DNA of 64,000 nt from Laccaria trichodermophora (lineage: Eukaryota; Basidiomycota; Agaricomycetes; Agaricales; Hydnangiaceae): NCBI GenBank assembly GCA_018417955.1, contig JACTVC010000002.1, positions 3,658,001 through 3,722,000 on the forward strand. The letters are read 5' to 3'. Positions 48,065 through 57,862 of the stretch are shown here, one piece after another; within the stretch, counting starts at the first letter, position 1, and the number at the start of each line of letters is the position of its first letter. The translations under genes were made by a program, and so were the position numbers. Under the pieces are notes generated by a model. The model was given only the letters and a program-made list of their open reading frames with translations. It searched no databases and had not been told where the DNA came from.

Positions 48065-50072
48065 ATGAGTAGACTTAACGCAGGTGCATTTGAATTCATT
48101 CCGGGACGAGGCTTTACAGCCCCCCAGCAACGGACAGCACCACCACCTCCCGTCGAAAGGCCGGAGCAGACTGAAGCACCCCCACCCCCTCCAACGATAT
48201 CGCTCAACATCGGCGGGTCAAGGGCTCCTCCTCTCGCCCCCGTTCCTACTACAAAAGCTCAAGGGCCAGCTCTGGTCGCAAAGTCGCCTGCTCCGGCCAC
48301 AATCGTGAAGATCGACACACCGGCAGCGTCATCGAAAGCGTTCACAACCGAAAAGGCGAAGACAAACACTACAGCGATAGCGCAGGAAGTCAGGGCTGTC
48401 GCTGATCAGACTGTTATCGAAGATTTGTTTGGCACTCGTACGTCCTTCCCTCCTATTCTAAAACCAACTCTAAACCTCCTCAGTCAAGGAGCATCTAAAT
48501 ATCGTATTCATTGGCCATGTTGATGCCGGAAAAAGTACAATGGGGGGAAACCTCCTGTATCTGACAGGCATGGTGGACAAGCGTACCATGGAAAAATACG
48601 AAAGGGAGGCAAAGGAAGCGGGCCGCGAGTCATGGTACCTTAGTTGGGCACTGGACTCAACACCACAAGAACGATCCAAAGGCAAAACTGTTGAAGTTGG
48701 TCGAGCCTATTTCGAGACAGAGGCACGCCGATACACGATTCTTGATGCTCCTGGACACAAGACATTCGTTCCATCGATGATCAGCGGTGCAGCTCAAGCA
48801 GACGTGGCTATTCTCGTCATATCTGCTCGCAAAGGCGAATTTGAGACGGGATTTGAAAGAGGAGGGCAAACTCGCGAACATATCATGCTGGTCAAGACCG
48901 CTGGTGTTTCTAAGATCGTCATTGTGATCAACAAAATGGACGACCCCACTGTTGGGTGGGACAAAGGTCGATACGGCGAGATTAAAGACAAATTAACACC
49001 TTTTGTCAAAGCGGCCGGATTCAATCCAAAAACCGATGTAACTTTCATCCCCGTGTCTGCATACACCGGCGTAAATCTCAAAGAGAGAGTTTCGAAGAGT
49101 ACATGCCCATGGTTTGAGTAGGTGAACGTTATTTTCTGTTAACGCGTGTCCCAAAATATTTTCCAGTGGCCCATCTTTTCTGGAACATATCGACAAGATG
49201 CCAATGGTCGATCGCAAGATTCACTCTCCCCTCATGATGCCCATATCTGAGAAATACAAGGACATGGGCACGGTCGTCGTAGGAAAGGTTGAATCTGGTC
49301 ACCTTAGGAAAGGTGACAACCTCCTTCTCATGCCGAACAGAGAATCCGTGGAAGTTTCAGCAATTTACAACGAAGTGGAAGAGGAGGTTAATCAAGCTCT
49401 CTGCGGTGACAATATCCGAATTCGGCTGCGGGGTGTGGATGACGAGGATATCAGTCCTGGTTTTGTGCTGACGAATCCCCAAAAGCCTATCCATGCTGTT
49501 CGTCAATTTGAAGCCCAGCTAGCTATTCTGGAGCACAAGAGTATCATCTGCGCAGGATATTCGGCCGTCATGCATATTCATACCCTAGCAGAGGAGGTCA
49601 CCTTGCCTGTATGGCTTCTGCCTGTTCACAAATCATACAACTCAACAATCTTTAGGCCTTACTGCATTATTTTGACAAGGCGACAGGACGAAAATCGAAG
49701 AAGCCTCCACAGTTCGCCAAGAAAGGTCAGGGAATACGGATATACATTGGAATAGAGCACTCACCGAAAAACAGGTCAAAAGATTGTAGCTCTAGTTGAA
49801 ACGACGGCACCCGTGTGCGTGGAGAGGTTTGCAGATTATCCGCAACTTGGGCGCTTCACTCTGAGAGACGAAGGTAGGATGCTTGAAATTTTTGAAATGT
49901 GAAAGCTAATGGTGTTCAATGAAGGGAGGACCATCGCTATTGGGAAGGTGTGTCGAAACTAGCTTGCATTTGCCAGATGGCTCACTTGACGATACAGATA
50001 ACAAAACTGATCGAGAGTAACATAGAGGAAGTCGCCGACGGTCTTGCCGACCTCTCAGTAGCAAACATTTGA
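48065..50072 (+). CDS. SUP35: translation termination factor eRF3 (Sup35)
   Basis: Seven exons (48065-48437, 48484-49117, 49167-49608, 49656-49725, 49775-49873, 49925-49947, 49998-50072) give 571 residues. The GTPase domain shows IVFIGHVDAGKST (G1), ERSKGKTVEVG (G2), LDAPGHKTF (G3) and INKMDDP (G4). Barrel domains follow with GTVVVGKVESGHLRKGD. The region HYFDKATGRKSKKPPQFAKK is the eRF1-binding part typical of eRF3. The N-domain is short (about 120 residues) and Pro/Ala-rich, with no Gln/Asn repeats. Near its start is RLNAGAFEFIPGRGF, which fits the PAM2 motif bound by poly(A)-binding protein. Starting at 48065 places PAM2 at residues 3-14. Confidence 0.94.
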
Positions 50073-50212
50073 GCGGAAACCTTTTGTTTTGAGGAATCTG
50101 TCCGTTCAAATTTGTGCATCTCCGTGTAATTAGTTCTACATACGTAGCGGATGAGAAATATTTGTATGTTGTTTATGTAAGGAGCTCATATCCTTCCCTC
50201 GACATTGACGGA

Positions 50213-53200
50213 ATGGACGACATCACCAGGTCACAGCTTGCAACTGCCTTTCGCGATGGAGCTTGTCTCTTGGATACTCCTCATTCCTCGGTATCTTCCT
50301 CAAATCTACAATCGGTGTTGGAGGCTCGCCTGTCACAATATTTCAGCCAAATCAATTCCTCTCGTGTCTTCGAACTTGAAACCGAAAAATCTAGGACGTT
50401 AGAAGACGTACAATTATTGACTGCACAGGAATCATTGTCTGTTTTGCGAAGGATACAAAAGATACTTGGCTTGGAAGATCCAACACCGGAAACTAGCCAA
50501 GCAACTTCTAGCAACCCGCCTCCTGCAGTCGGAGCAAGGGACCTTGGGCAACTTCGTACCCTGATTTCAATCGTATGTGAATGGGGACTAAACCCTTTGT
50601 TCTGGAAAGTAAGCCAGTTTTGGGACCAATTCTTGGAGAGCAATGGTCCGAGGACCACGGAAACATCCACATCTGGAGATGAATTGGAGCAGCTTTCGCT
50701 CATGACACTCCATTGTCTGTCTCTACTGTTTCCTGACGGGGAACAAGGACCTGTGGCACAGACTTTTATATCGATGGCTATGTTGAACCGTCACCTTGCG
50801 GACCTTCTCCGGCCAGGTATCGCCCTTGGCTGGCTACCGAGGCACTTCACCTTCGATGGGAGAGAAACTCGAAATGGAATTCGGTCACTAGTAATTCGAA
50901 TTCTTTCCATGTAAGTTCTTCATGATTCTACAATGCTTGCCTTTTGAGACTTTGTATAATTCAAGCGCAACCCCAGCTCAGTTGATGGTTGCACTTGGGG
51001 CGATCATCGTCTCCACACCTTCACCCGCCCCCCACGTTTCCAAGACATGTGCTTCTCTTCTGACAAGGCAATTACTCAGGCCGGAGGGTGTTCTGGGCCT
51101 TTGTGAGGCTGTTTTCGGAGGTGAATTAGATGATGTGGATCTGGAAAAACTTGAGCATTTCGCCAGGACACTGGTCATTGTGCCATCCAAGATGGCTCCA
51201 TCTGTGAGCAAGTAGCTTTGATCAAAAAATCACCTGATACCTATCCAGACCTACTTTGCCGTTATTGTTCCCCGCATCATCCATCTGGTTTCAGACACAA
51301 TGCCTGCTTCCTATAAACGAGCAGGGTCTTTCGCCTTGTCTCGTATGCTGGCTGCTGACGGATCCTTCCTACATCAAGATATGGCAGAGTCAATTGTAAA
51401 GGCCGCTTTGCATGATCCATTTCTTCTGGTACCAGCCATACCATTGGCATCCGAGTCTACAACCCCTCCTATGCGCCTATCGCCTCCTGATGCGTTGTCT
51501 GTCATCGTCACCTTACTTTTGAATTCTGACCCTTCCCCTGTCTTGATATCAAGCTTGTTATCACCCATCCTGCCAGTTTTATATTCCTTGTCATATCATT
51601 TAGAGAGGCATAAAACGTCAGATCCACGCGTGAAAGAGTCTCTGCGAGGGATACTAGTATTGTGGGGGAAAATCACGGACAGTCTAGAAGCCACTCAAGT
51701 CCTGTGGCGTATTGTTGAACATGGCAATGGCGATATGTGGAGTGTGGGGCTGGAGGGCGATTTTTGGAGAGTGGCCCCGTACGTTTGATAGGTCCCACAA
51801 TAGTGACTTCCCGCTGACGACGCATTAGTTCCGGGGTAGCATCGCCCTCGTCCTCTTTGATGATGCCCGACCGAAATGAGGAGAAAGAAGAGTTTAACTT
51901 GGACTCCAATTTATTCAATCTCTACCCTGACCCAGCTCATTTTGTACAATTTCTCAAGGAGGCCGACCGCGGGGACGTTTCATCCGATCTGTTTGTGACG
52001 TTACTGGAAAAATATCGGGACCAGAGGCTTCATCCCAGCAGCGATCCAATGCAGTAGGTGTCATACGAGGCTTTTTTTTTGCCACCAATTCGAATACTTT
52101 CTGTCAGGACTCTGCTTTACCTCCAAATAATTACGCAGATGCAGATGCATCTTTCTGAAGGCACCACTTCGAACATTCTCAAGAAGACATCGCATCTGTT
52201 GACTTTTATAAAGCATGTTTTGGAACCTACCGCTGCTCCTTCACGTTCATTCAAAACTGCGATCTCACCGACGGTCGGCCTAATGCTTCCGAGAGCCGTC
52301 AACAGCTGGAAGGATGACCTGGATCGTGATTCTGACAGTGATGACGAGAAGGATCCCTCTAGTATTGGGCCAGATGACGATATCATTGAAACGGCAGTCA
52401 CCCTGCTCCTCTCGGTTCTCGAAGGTAAGTGTAAGGGGACGATTCAGAACGGATTTCTAAATCATTCCCAGCCAATGATAGTCTCTGTGCTCATAGTTCG
52501 CCCATGCTCAATGATATCTTCAATCTTCTGGAACCACTTGCTAGGGACTCTTCGCTCGGCGTGCGGCCACTAGCCCAAGAAGCGAGGTTGGTTATAACTG
52601 CCCGGTTTGTGTCTGAATCCACCAAGTCAACAGCTACACATTCGAAGGAGGAGAAAGCACAAGACATTTACCAAAAGGCGCTTAGATTACTTCAAGATCC
52701 CATTCTCCCAGTGCGCGCTCATGGACTCCTTCTCCTTCGACAATTAGTCGGTCCTCCGTCCCCTGGGTTTCGAGGTACTGCAGCAGTCAAAGATCCGGCA
52801 CTTGTCCCCGCAATCCTTTCGATATTTTTACAATCCATACGAGACGACGATTCGTACATATTCTTAAACGCCATACAAGGATTGGCGGTAATGGTGGATA
52901 CTTTTGGTAAGGACGTCTTGAAAGGTCTCCTGGGAGATTACGCCGGTGGTCTCAACGGGCTTAATGTCCCAACCAACGACGACCTTGACGTACGCATACG
53001 CGTTGGTGAGGCATTGAGCATTGTAATCAAGCGATGCGGGGAAGCACTCGGCATATTTGGTGCGCACCGATTTATCAAAGACCTTCCATCATTGAATTTC
53101 CCCCACCAGCCGACATTTTAATCCCACCTTTACAAACAATTATTCAATCTCATCACCTTCCAACAGTTCTGCGCACTTCGTCCCTCTCGATTATCTCAGA

Positions 53201-53663
53201 TTGTATCAGCACTTGCCCACTCGCTGTGTTTCCTTACATCAATGGCCTTTCGGAGGCTATGATTGACCTCTTACAGGTCGAGACCGTATCGATGTCAAAC
53301 TCGCGGCCACCTGACAAGCAGGACGGATCCCCGAGAAAGACGTCAACAAGTACGGATGCAGATATATCTAACCAGGAAATGGAGAACCAGCCACTCTCCA
53401 CAAATTCGAAGCTTCCACCACTTCGGCGGGCTGCCTTACATCTTCTTGTTTTACTAATAAGGAGAACAACAAGCCAACTTGATGGTATACCAATCCAGGA
53501 AGCCCACTCTGCGTTGCTATTGCCCGGCTCTTTGCTGAAGCGAACCAGTATCACATTCGGGTATTTGATTTCAACAGACGAGGATGATGTTGTCAGGGTT
53601 ATGGCACGGGAAGGGAAAGAGAGTCTGGAGCAACTACAGAGAGCCATACTGGGTATTGACTGA
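50213..53663 (+). CDS. RTP1: Rtp1/TANGO6-like RNA polymerase II assembly factor
   Basis: Seven exons (50213-50910, 50966-51203, 51249-51778, 51829-52053, 52108-52424, 52472-53059, 53110-53663) give 1,049 residues of helical-repeat character. The C-terminal part carries the RTP1_C1-like segment: KALRLLQDPILPVRAHGLLL with RQLVG, then DDDSYIFLNAIQGLAVMVDTF. RTP1_C2 follows: PPLRRAALHLLVLLIRR and STDEDDVVRVMAREG. In yeast Rtp1 helps nuclear import of RNA polymerase II subunits. The assignment rests on these C-terminal signatures and the overall size; the N-terminal half is not distinctive. An acidic stretch (DRDSDSDDEKD) sits mid-protein. The apparent frame break near 53,060 is a normal intron. 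Confidence 0.8.
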
Positions 53664-53857
53664 CGTCTAGCTAAAATATATCTACCCCGTATCTGTCTCA
53701 ACCTCGGTTATCTGCAGATGGCTGAGTCAATAGAAGGGTACTGTCCATTTGCGCTCCAGACATCGAGACATCTGTCCAGCCACAAACCATGAATATGTCG
53801 CGTCATGGCATGCAAGGAAGGAACGGAGCTAATCCTTGTGGTGTGTCGCATTTAAAA

Positions 53858-54468
53858 TCATGAATACGAGGATTGTGAATTCGCAGCACTCCCAACAACA
53901 TGGCTAATTTCGTCTACCCGGCTTCTGAAAGCCTTCCATTTCTGATTTGCAACCGAAGGATATGGAGATTTTTCACTCCCAACGCCGTTGGAGGCCTCAA
54001 GCTTGAGAAAAGGGTTTGAAGTGGCTGAGTAGTAGGCCATATGCAAAGCTTTGAAGATCTACAAGAAAGAGTTGTCGTGAATGTACGATGACGAAACGGG
54101 GATGCTTCTGACCATAGTAACCTCGATATCCCTCACGATAGCGTCGGACAGGGCGAAAGCCAGAACAATTTTTACCTTCAAGGGGGTGACATATCCATAC
54201 ACCACAACGTCTTCCATCGAATACAGCAGCCCCAAGTAGCATTCACCAGTCTGTTTTCCACTGGCAGTCACTAGACATGGCACTCGTAAACTGTCGCTGC
54301 GCAGCCAAAACGGTGCTGACCTCGTTCTTCGATAACGTCCAAGCTTGTGTGAGCAATATAATGGTATTTAATCGCATGCTCATTTTGTTTCGAGAATGTG
54401 CGAATAAGTATGGGGTGGTTTTGAGGAGAGATAAAAGCTACCGCGTTAAGCGTAAGGTTTGGTGGCAT
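53858..54468 (-). CDS. TCA17: TRAPP subunit, TRAPPC2L (Tca17) type
   Basis: Three exons (54321-54468, 54113-54270, 53858-54058) give 168 residues. The sedlin-like longin fold is clear: NAVAFISPQNHPILIRTF, IKYHYIAHTSLDVIEER, GECYLGLLYSMEDVVVYGYV and PLKVKIVLAFALSD, ending with the helix IFKALHMAYYSATSNPF. TRAPPC2L/Tca17 binds TRAPP complexes that activate Rab1/Rab11-type GTPases at the Golgi. An extra Ser-rich tail (about 30 residues, NSQSSYS at the end) extends past the usual fold. The acceptor after the first intron was chosen (CTAG before TGACTG) because only it restores EERVTASGKQTGECYLG. Confidence 0.88.
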
Positions 54469-54610
54469 TCCGAACTAGAAATTGATTACAGGCTGCAAAC
54501 AGGCTGGGGACTTTGTATCGGTGTTGCCAAAGGTCCACATTGTCTAACATACATAAACTAATCACAACCAAATTCAGGCGACCTCAAATTTATGAGAGTA
54601 CTACTCATGA

Positions 54611-55777
54611 TCAATGGCTATAATCGTATCTACGTGGTGAAGGTGAGTAAGCATTGTTTTTAGAAATATAAGGATACCAACTTCTTATAGAATGTTTCAG
54701 GACTCAAGGCCTGGGGCACCTGTTGATATGTTATGATACATATGGCTGCGACATGGTAGAAACAGGATACCTCATTTTTACGAGCACCGCGGGCCTTCTT
54801 GCCATGTTCTTCGTGTCCTTGTTGATAGGCTCTGTCATCTTTGAGCCAGGATAAAGCAATGCTGTGAAGAGATGAAGACGCGGAAAATTGGGCAGCCGGA
54901 ACTGATGAATTGGAGATCGGCCAATGAGTTGGACTTTCTACGAGCGAGCCGAAACGCATGTGTGCGATGTGTGTTGGAAAATCACTGAGTCCGTCAAAGA
55001 TGTGAGTCGCGTCTAAGGAATTTTAGTTCAAGGACGATGCCAAACGATGAGGGGAAATGATCTTGCATAAAATAGTTGCCTGCCGTTCTTCACTGTCCGC
55101 TTTGAGGAACCTAAGCAGATCATCGCGCACCAGCACATCCAAATCGACTGTAACCTAAAAAGGATATCTGTAGATAGATAAAGAAATACGAGACGAGAAG
55201 TACCTCGTCGAGCAAAAGAATCTGCCAGGGTGCCATGAGTCCAAAACAAAGCTGCACCCTACGCCTTTCTCCATCAGAAATTCTATGCAGACGCCAATCG
55301 AGATCAATATCCAGGAGGTCAAGAAGGCGATCTCGTCTCTCTTTGTGCTGATGACCTCCTACAGAATCCAAAAAAGCTGAGACAGCGATATCGCTGCGTA
55401 CAACTGGATTCATTGCCCTAGGTTGGATTGAAAAAGGGTGGGTCGGCAGGAGGTTCTTGGCCACGCACCATTCAGTACCCAAATATGTGACGCCAGGCGG
55501 TGAATCGCGGAATACATCTCGACCTTCAATCCTAACGTCAGCGCCGAAAGAAGTGACAAGTCTTTTGCCCGCCAATAATTGAAGCAAGGTGGATTTGCCA
55601 GCTGAAGAAGATCAGGGAAGGGCAGACAGTATCAGTACCCATAGCCATCACACCTCCATTGGCTCCAATTAGGATGGTGCGGGATCCAGGAGGTAGGTGG
55701 AGGGTAATGTCTCGCAAGGCCGGGGGTGAGAAGGAATTATGTGAGTAGGAGAGGTTAGTCACGGAGATGGCGTGCAT
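54611..55777 (-). CDS. CAF16: ABC-type ATPase Caf16 (Ccr4-associated)
   Basis: A soluble single ABC cassette with no transmembrane segments, in several exons. It begins MHAISVTNLSYSHNSFSPPA. Walker A reads GANGGAGKSTLLQLL across the intron near 55.6 kb; the signature is HRISDGERRRVQL; Walker B is WQILLLDEVTVDLDV; the H-loop is ILYATHIFDGL. The C-terminal exon, after a 5' splice GTTGGT, ends FYKKYDYSH, as in family members. Caf16 is tied to the Ccr4-Not complex in yeast; its role is poorly defined. Its start lies 226 bp from the end of the retroelement on the right. Confidence 0.9.
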
Positions 55778-56003
55778 CGCGTGAGGAACAACTGGAAGAA
55801 CTTGGGAAGAACTAAGCAAGTATCAAGGAACCACGTTGCACAGATGCATTTACCGTTTCTTCGTTTTATGTGAAATAGGGAAACAATAACAGGAGAGTTT
55901 GAAGATTCTTAAAGCCACCTTCATTAGTCGCTAGTACGAGGTTCGCCTTGGGTTTGCCATTACTTAAGCGACTAGCACATATTATTATTCTTTGTTTATT
56001 TAA

Positions 56004-56336
56004 TCGAGTTTAAACAAGGTGTTTACTCAAGTCCAATGAAAACCGACCAAGGCTAAGTTGCACGCGTACAACCGCAGTCATGTGTCCGCTGACACATGAC
56101 TACTAAGAGCCGCTGCTCTCAACCCACGTAATCCACGCCTGGATACGCACTTCGAGGACCTAACATATTTTTAGGTCAGCCCCTCACGGTTGAGGAGTGA
56201 GATTGAGATGCCCCTTTCCGCCAGGCTCTCGTCTTGACATCTCACTCCTCAACCAGGTATGATTTCTCATTCTCTATCTAGGCTCTCGTCTTGATATTTT
56301 ACTCCGCTATCCAGTAACATACGTCTTTCTCGTCAC
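56004..56336 (+). repeat. split direct repeat A1
   Basis: A 333-bp copy at the left end, matching A2 at every position but one (T at 56209, C at 61272). It ends 38 bp before the Gag-like start codon, so it forms most of the 5' leader. Confidence 0.95.
56077..56254 (+). other. hairpin-forming inverted repeats in A1
   Basis: Three perfect inverted repeats in the element leader. 56077-56100: 10-bp stem with a 4-base loop. 56157-56177: 7-bp stem (gacctaa/ttaggtc). 56188-56203 with 56239-56254: a 16-bp stem. The same structures recur in A2. They could matter for RNA folding, priming, translation or recombinase binding; this is inference. Confidence 0.6.
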
Positions 56337-56374
56337 ATCCAATACAACGTATTCATCGTCCCTCACTTAAACTG

Positions 56375-57862
56375 ATGAGTGAAGATCATGCGAGACTTTT
56401 TGCACAACCGATCCCAGGTAACGGATCGTCCAGCACTCTGGGATTGAATGCAACTGGACGAGAGGAAGGACCAGCCAACTCTGCTCGAGAGATTGAGCGA
56501 GGCAGGGGCAGCGGATCCACAAATCAACTTGCGGACAGAACCAGCCCTAGTCAGCAGGATGAGAACCCCGATGGAAATGAGCTCACCCCTCAGAGGAACG
56601 AACCTTCTCGAGAGGACGACGAGAACCCTGACATCGAAGACAACCCCGAGCTCTTTTTAGGACAGAGGCCTCAACTCGAGGAAGAATCTATCGAATACAT
56701 GGATGATGTCGTCGATAAATTCAGGAAAGGAGAAATCACGAAGCTCAAAGCCCTATCGAATATCATATCAATCCTCGACTTCGATCCTTCCAGGACCAAT
56801 AGAGCCAAAGATGCCGCAGTCGAATATTATGCCAAAACTCTCGATGAATACGAGGCTCTCTCTTCTTCAGCGTCTAAGCGGGGAAAGCACGCCGAGATCG
56901 GATTACAACCAAACCGAGTTCAGTCAGGCGAACCCGAATCGAGGAACGTCGATGCAGATCGAGCCATCGACGAACTCATCTCTCACATTAGTCGAGAATC
57001 GAACAAATCGAAAAGGGGAAACTCCCCTTCAGGGTCTGACAATGAAGGCGACATTGACGAGCCATCCAACAAGAAGCGACGAGTTTTCGAATCTGAAATG
57101 CCATGGTACATTCGTGAAGACGAAGCCAGGCGAAGCGGAAATAGAGATTGCGAAGAATCACGACGACTCCTCCAACTCTTCGCTCGCGATTATAAGGTCG
57201 TCCGTCAATGGATCCAAAACTCAAGAACAGCCCCGCTTGGTTTCCCCACTTCGGAATGGGACAACATCGTCAAGGGACAAGCCGTCAATCTTGACGCCGT
57301 GTTCTCGTCATTGCACCATGTATCCGCTCCTAAAGAGAACATTGGACGCGTGGGATCAACTGAAATATCCCTTGGAAGATCAGAACCAGCGAAGAAAGTC
57401 CAAACGAGTGGCGAGTGGACCAGTGCCTGGAACGCCACCGTCAAAGCGATTAAATTCGCTTTCCCTCACCGTGAACAAGAACTCCGTGACTACGGTGAGT
57501 ACATTGAGGGGCATTTCTCCGCAAGAGTTGCATCTGCCCATCGAAAGATTATCCTCTATGACATGGCCATCCGAAACGAAGTCGGGGGCGGTCAGAATGC
57601 GCTGCTCACAGACACCCACCGCTTCACGAGATTCTATTCAGCCATCCTCATGCCAGATGGGGTCGAATCTGACCATGCCAGATTGGGAAACAAGCGATCC
57701 ACTGGAAAGGGAGGGAAATCAGAAATCTGTAACCGCTTCAACTCAAGTAATGGGTGCAGAAATTCAGTCGACGACTGCAGATTCAAACATGCTTGCAAAC
57801 GATGCAAGCGTACAGGACATGGGCAGAAAGACTGTGACGTCAAAGAGGGATCTAACGCATGA
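56375..57862 (+). CDS. Gag-like protein of the Ngaro element
   Basis: 495 residues from the first ATG after repeat A1. The N-terminal third is acidic and disordered. The middle has YMDDVVDKFRKGEITKLKAL and a positively charged patch. The C-terminus holds a Cys/His cluster: CNRFNSSNGC, then CRFKHACKRCKRTGHGQKDC, which resembles a CCCH finger merging into a CCHC knuckle and probably binds the element RNA. The stop TGA at 57860-57862 overlaps an ATG (ATGA). A second frame is also open across most of this gene. Confidence 0.85.
   Translation: MSEDHARLFAQPIPGNGSSSTLGLNATGREEGPANSAREIERGRGSGSTNQLADRTSPSQQDENPDGNELTPQRNEPSREDDENPDIEDNPELFLGQRPQLEEESIEYMDDVVDKFRKGEITKLKALSNIISILDFDPSRTNRAKDAAVEYYAKTLDEYEALSSSASKRGKHAEIGLQPNRVQSGEPESRNVDADRAIDELISHISRESNKSKRGNSPSGSDNEGDIDEPSNKKRRVFESEMPWYIREDEARRSGNRDCEESRRLLQLFARDYKVVRQWIQNSRTAPLGFPTSEWDNIVKGQAVNLDAVFSSLHHVSAPKENIGRVGSTEISLGRSEPAKKVQTSGEWTSAWNATVKAIKFAFPHREQELRDYGEYIEGHFSARVASAHRKIILYDMAIRNEVGGGQNALLTDTHRFTRFYSAILMPDGVESDHARLGNKRSTGKGGKSEICNRFNSSNGCRNSVDDCRFKHACKRCKRTGHGQKDCDVKEGSNA

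Noticed and set aside
53030..53120. Frame break in RTP1
   Set aside because: A normal intron (53060-53109) joins the two frames in phase.
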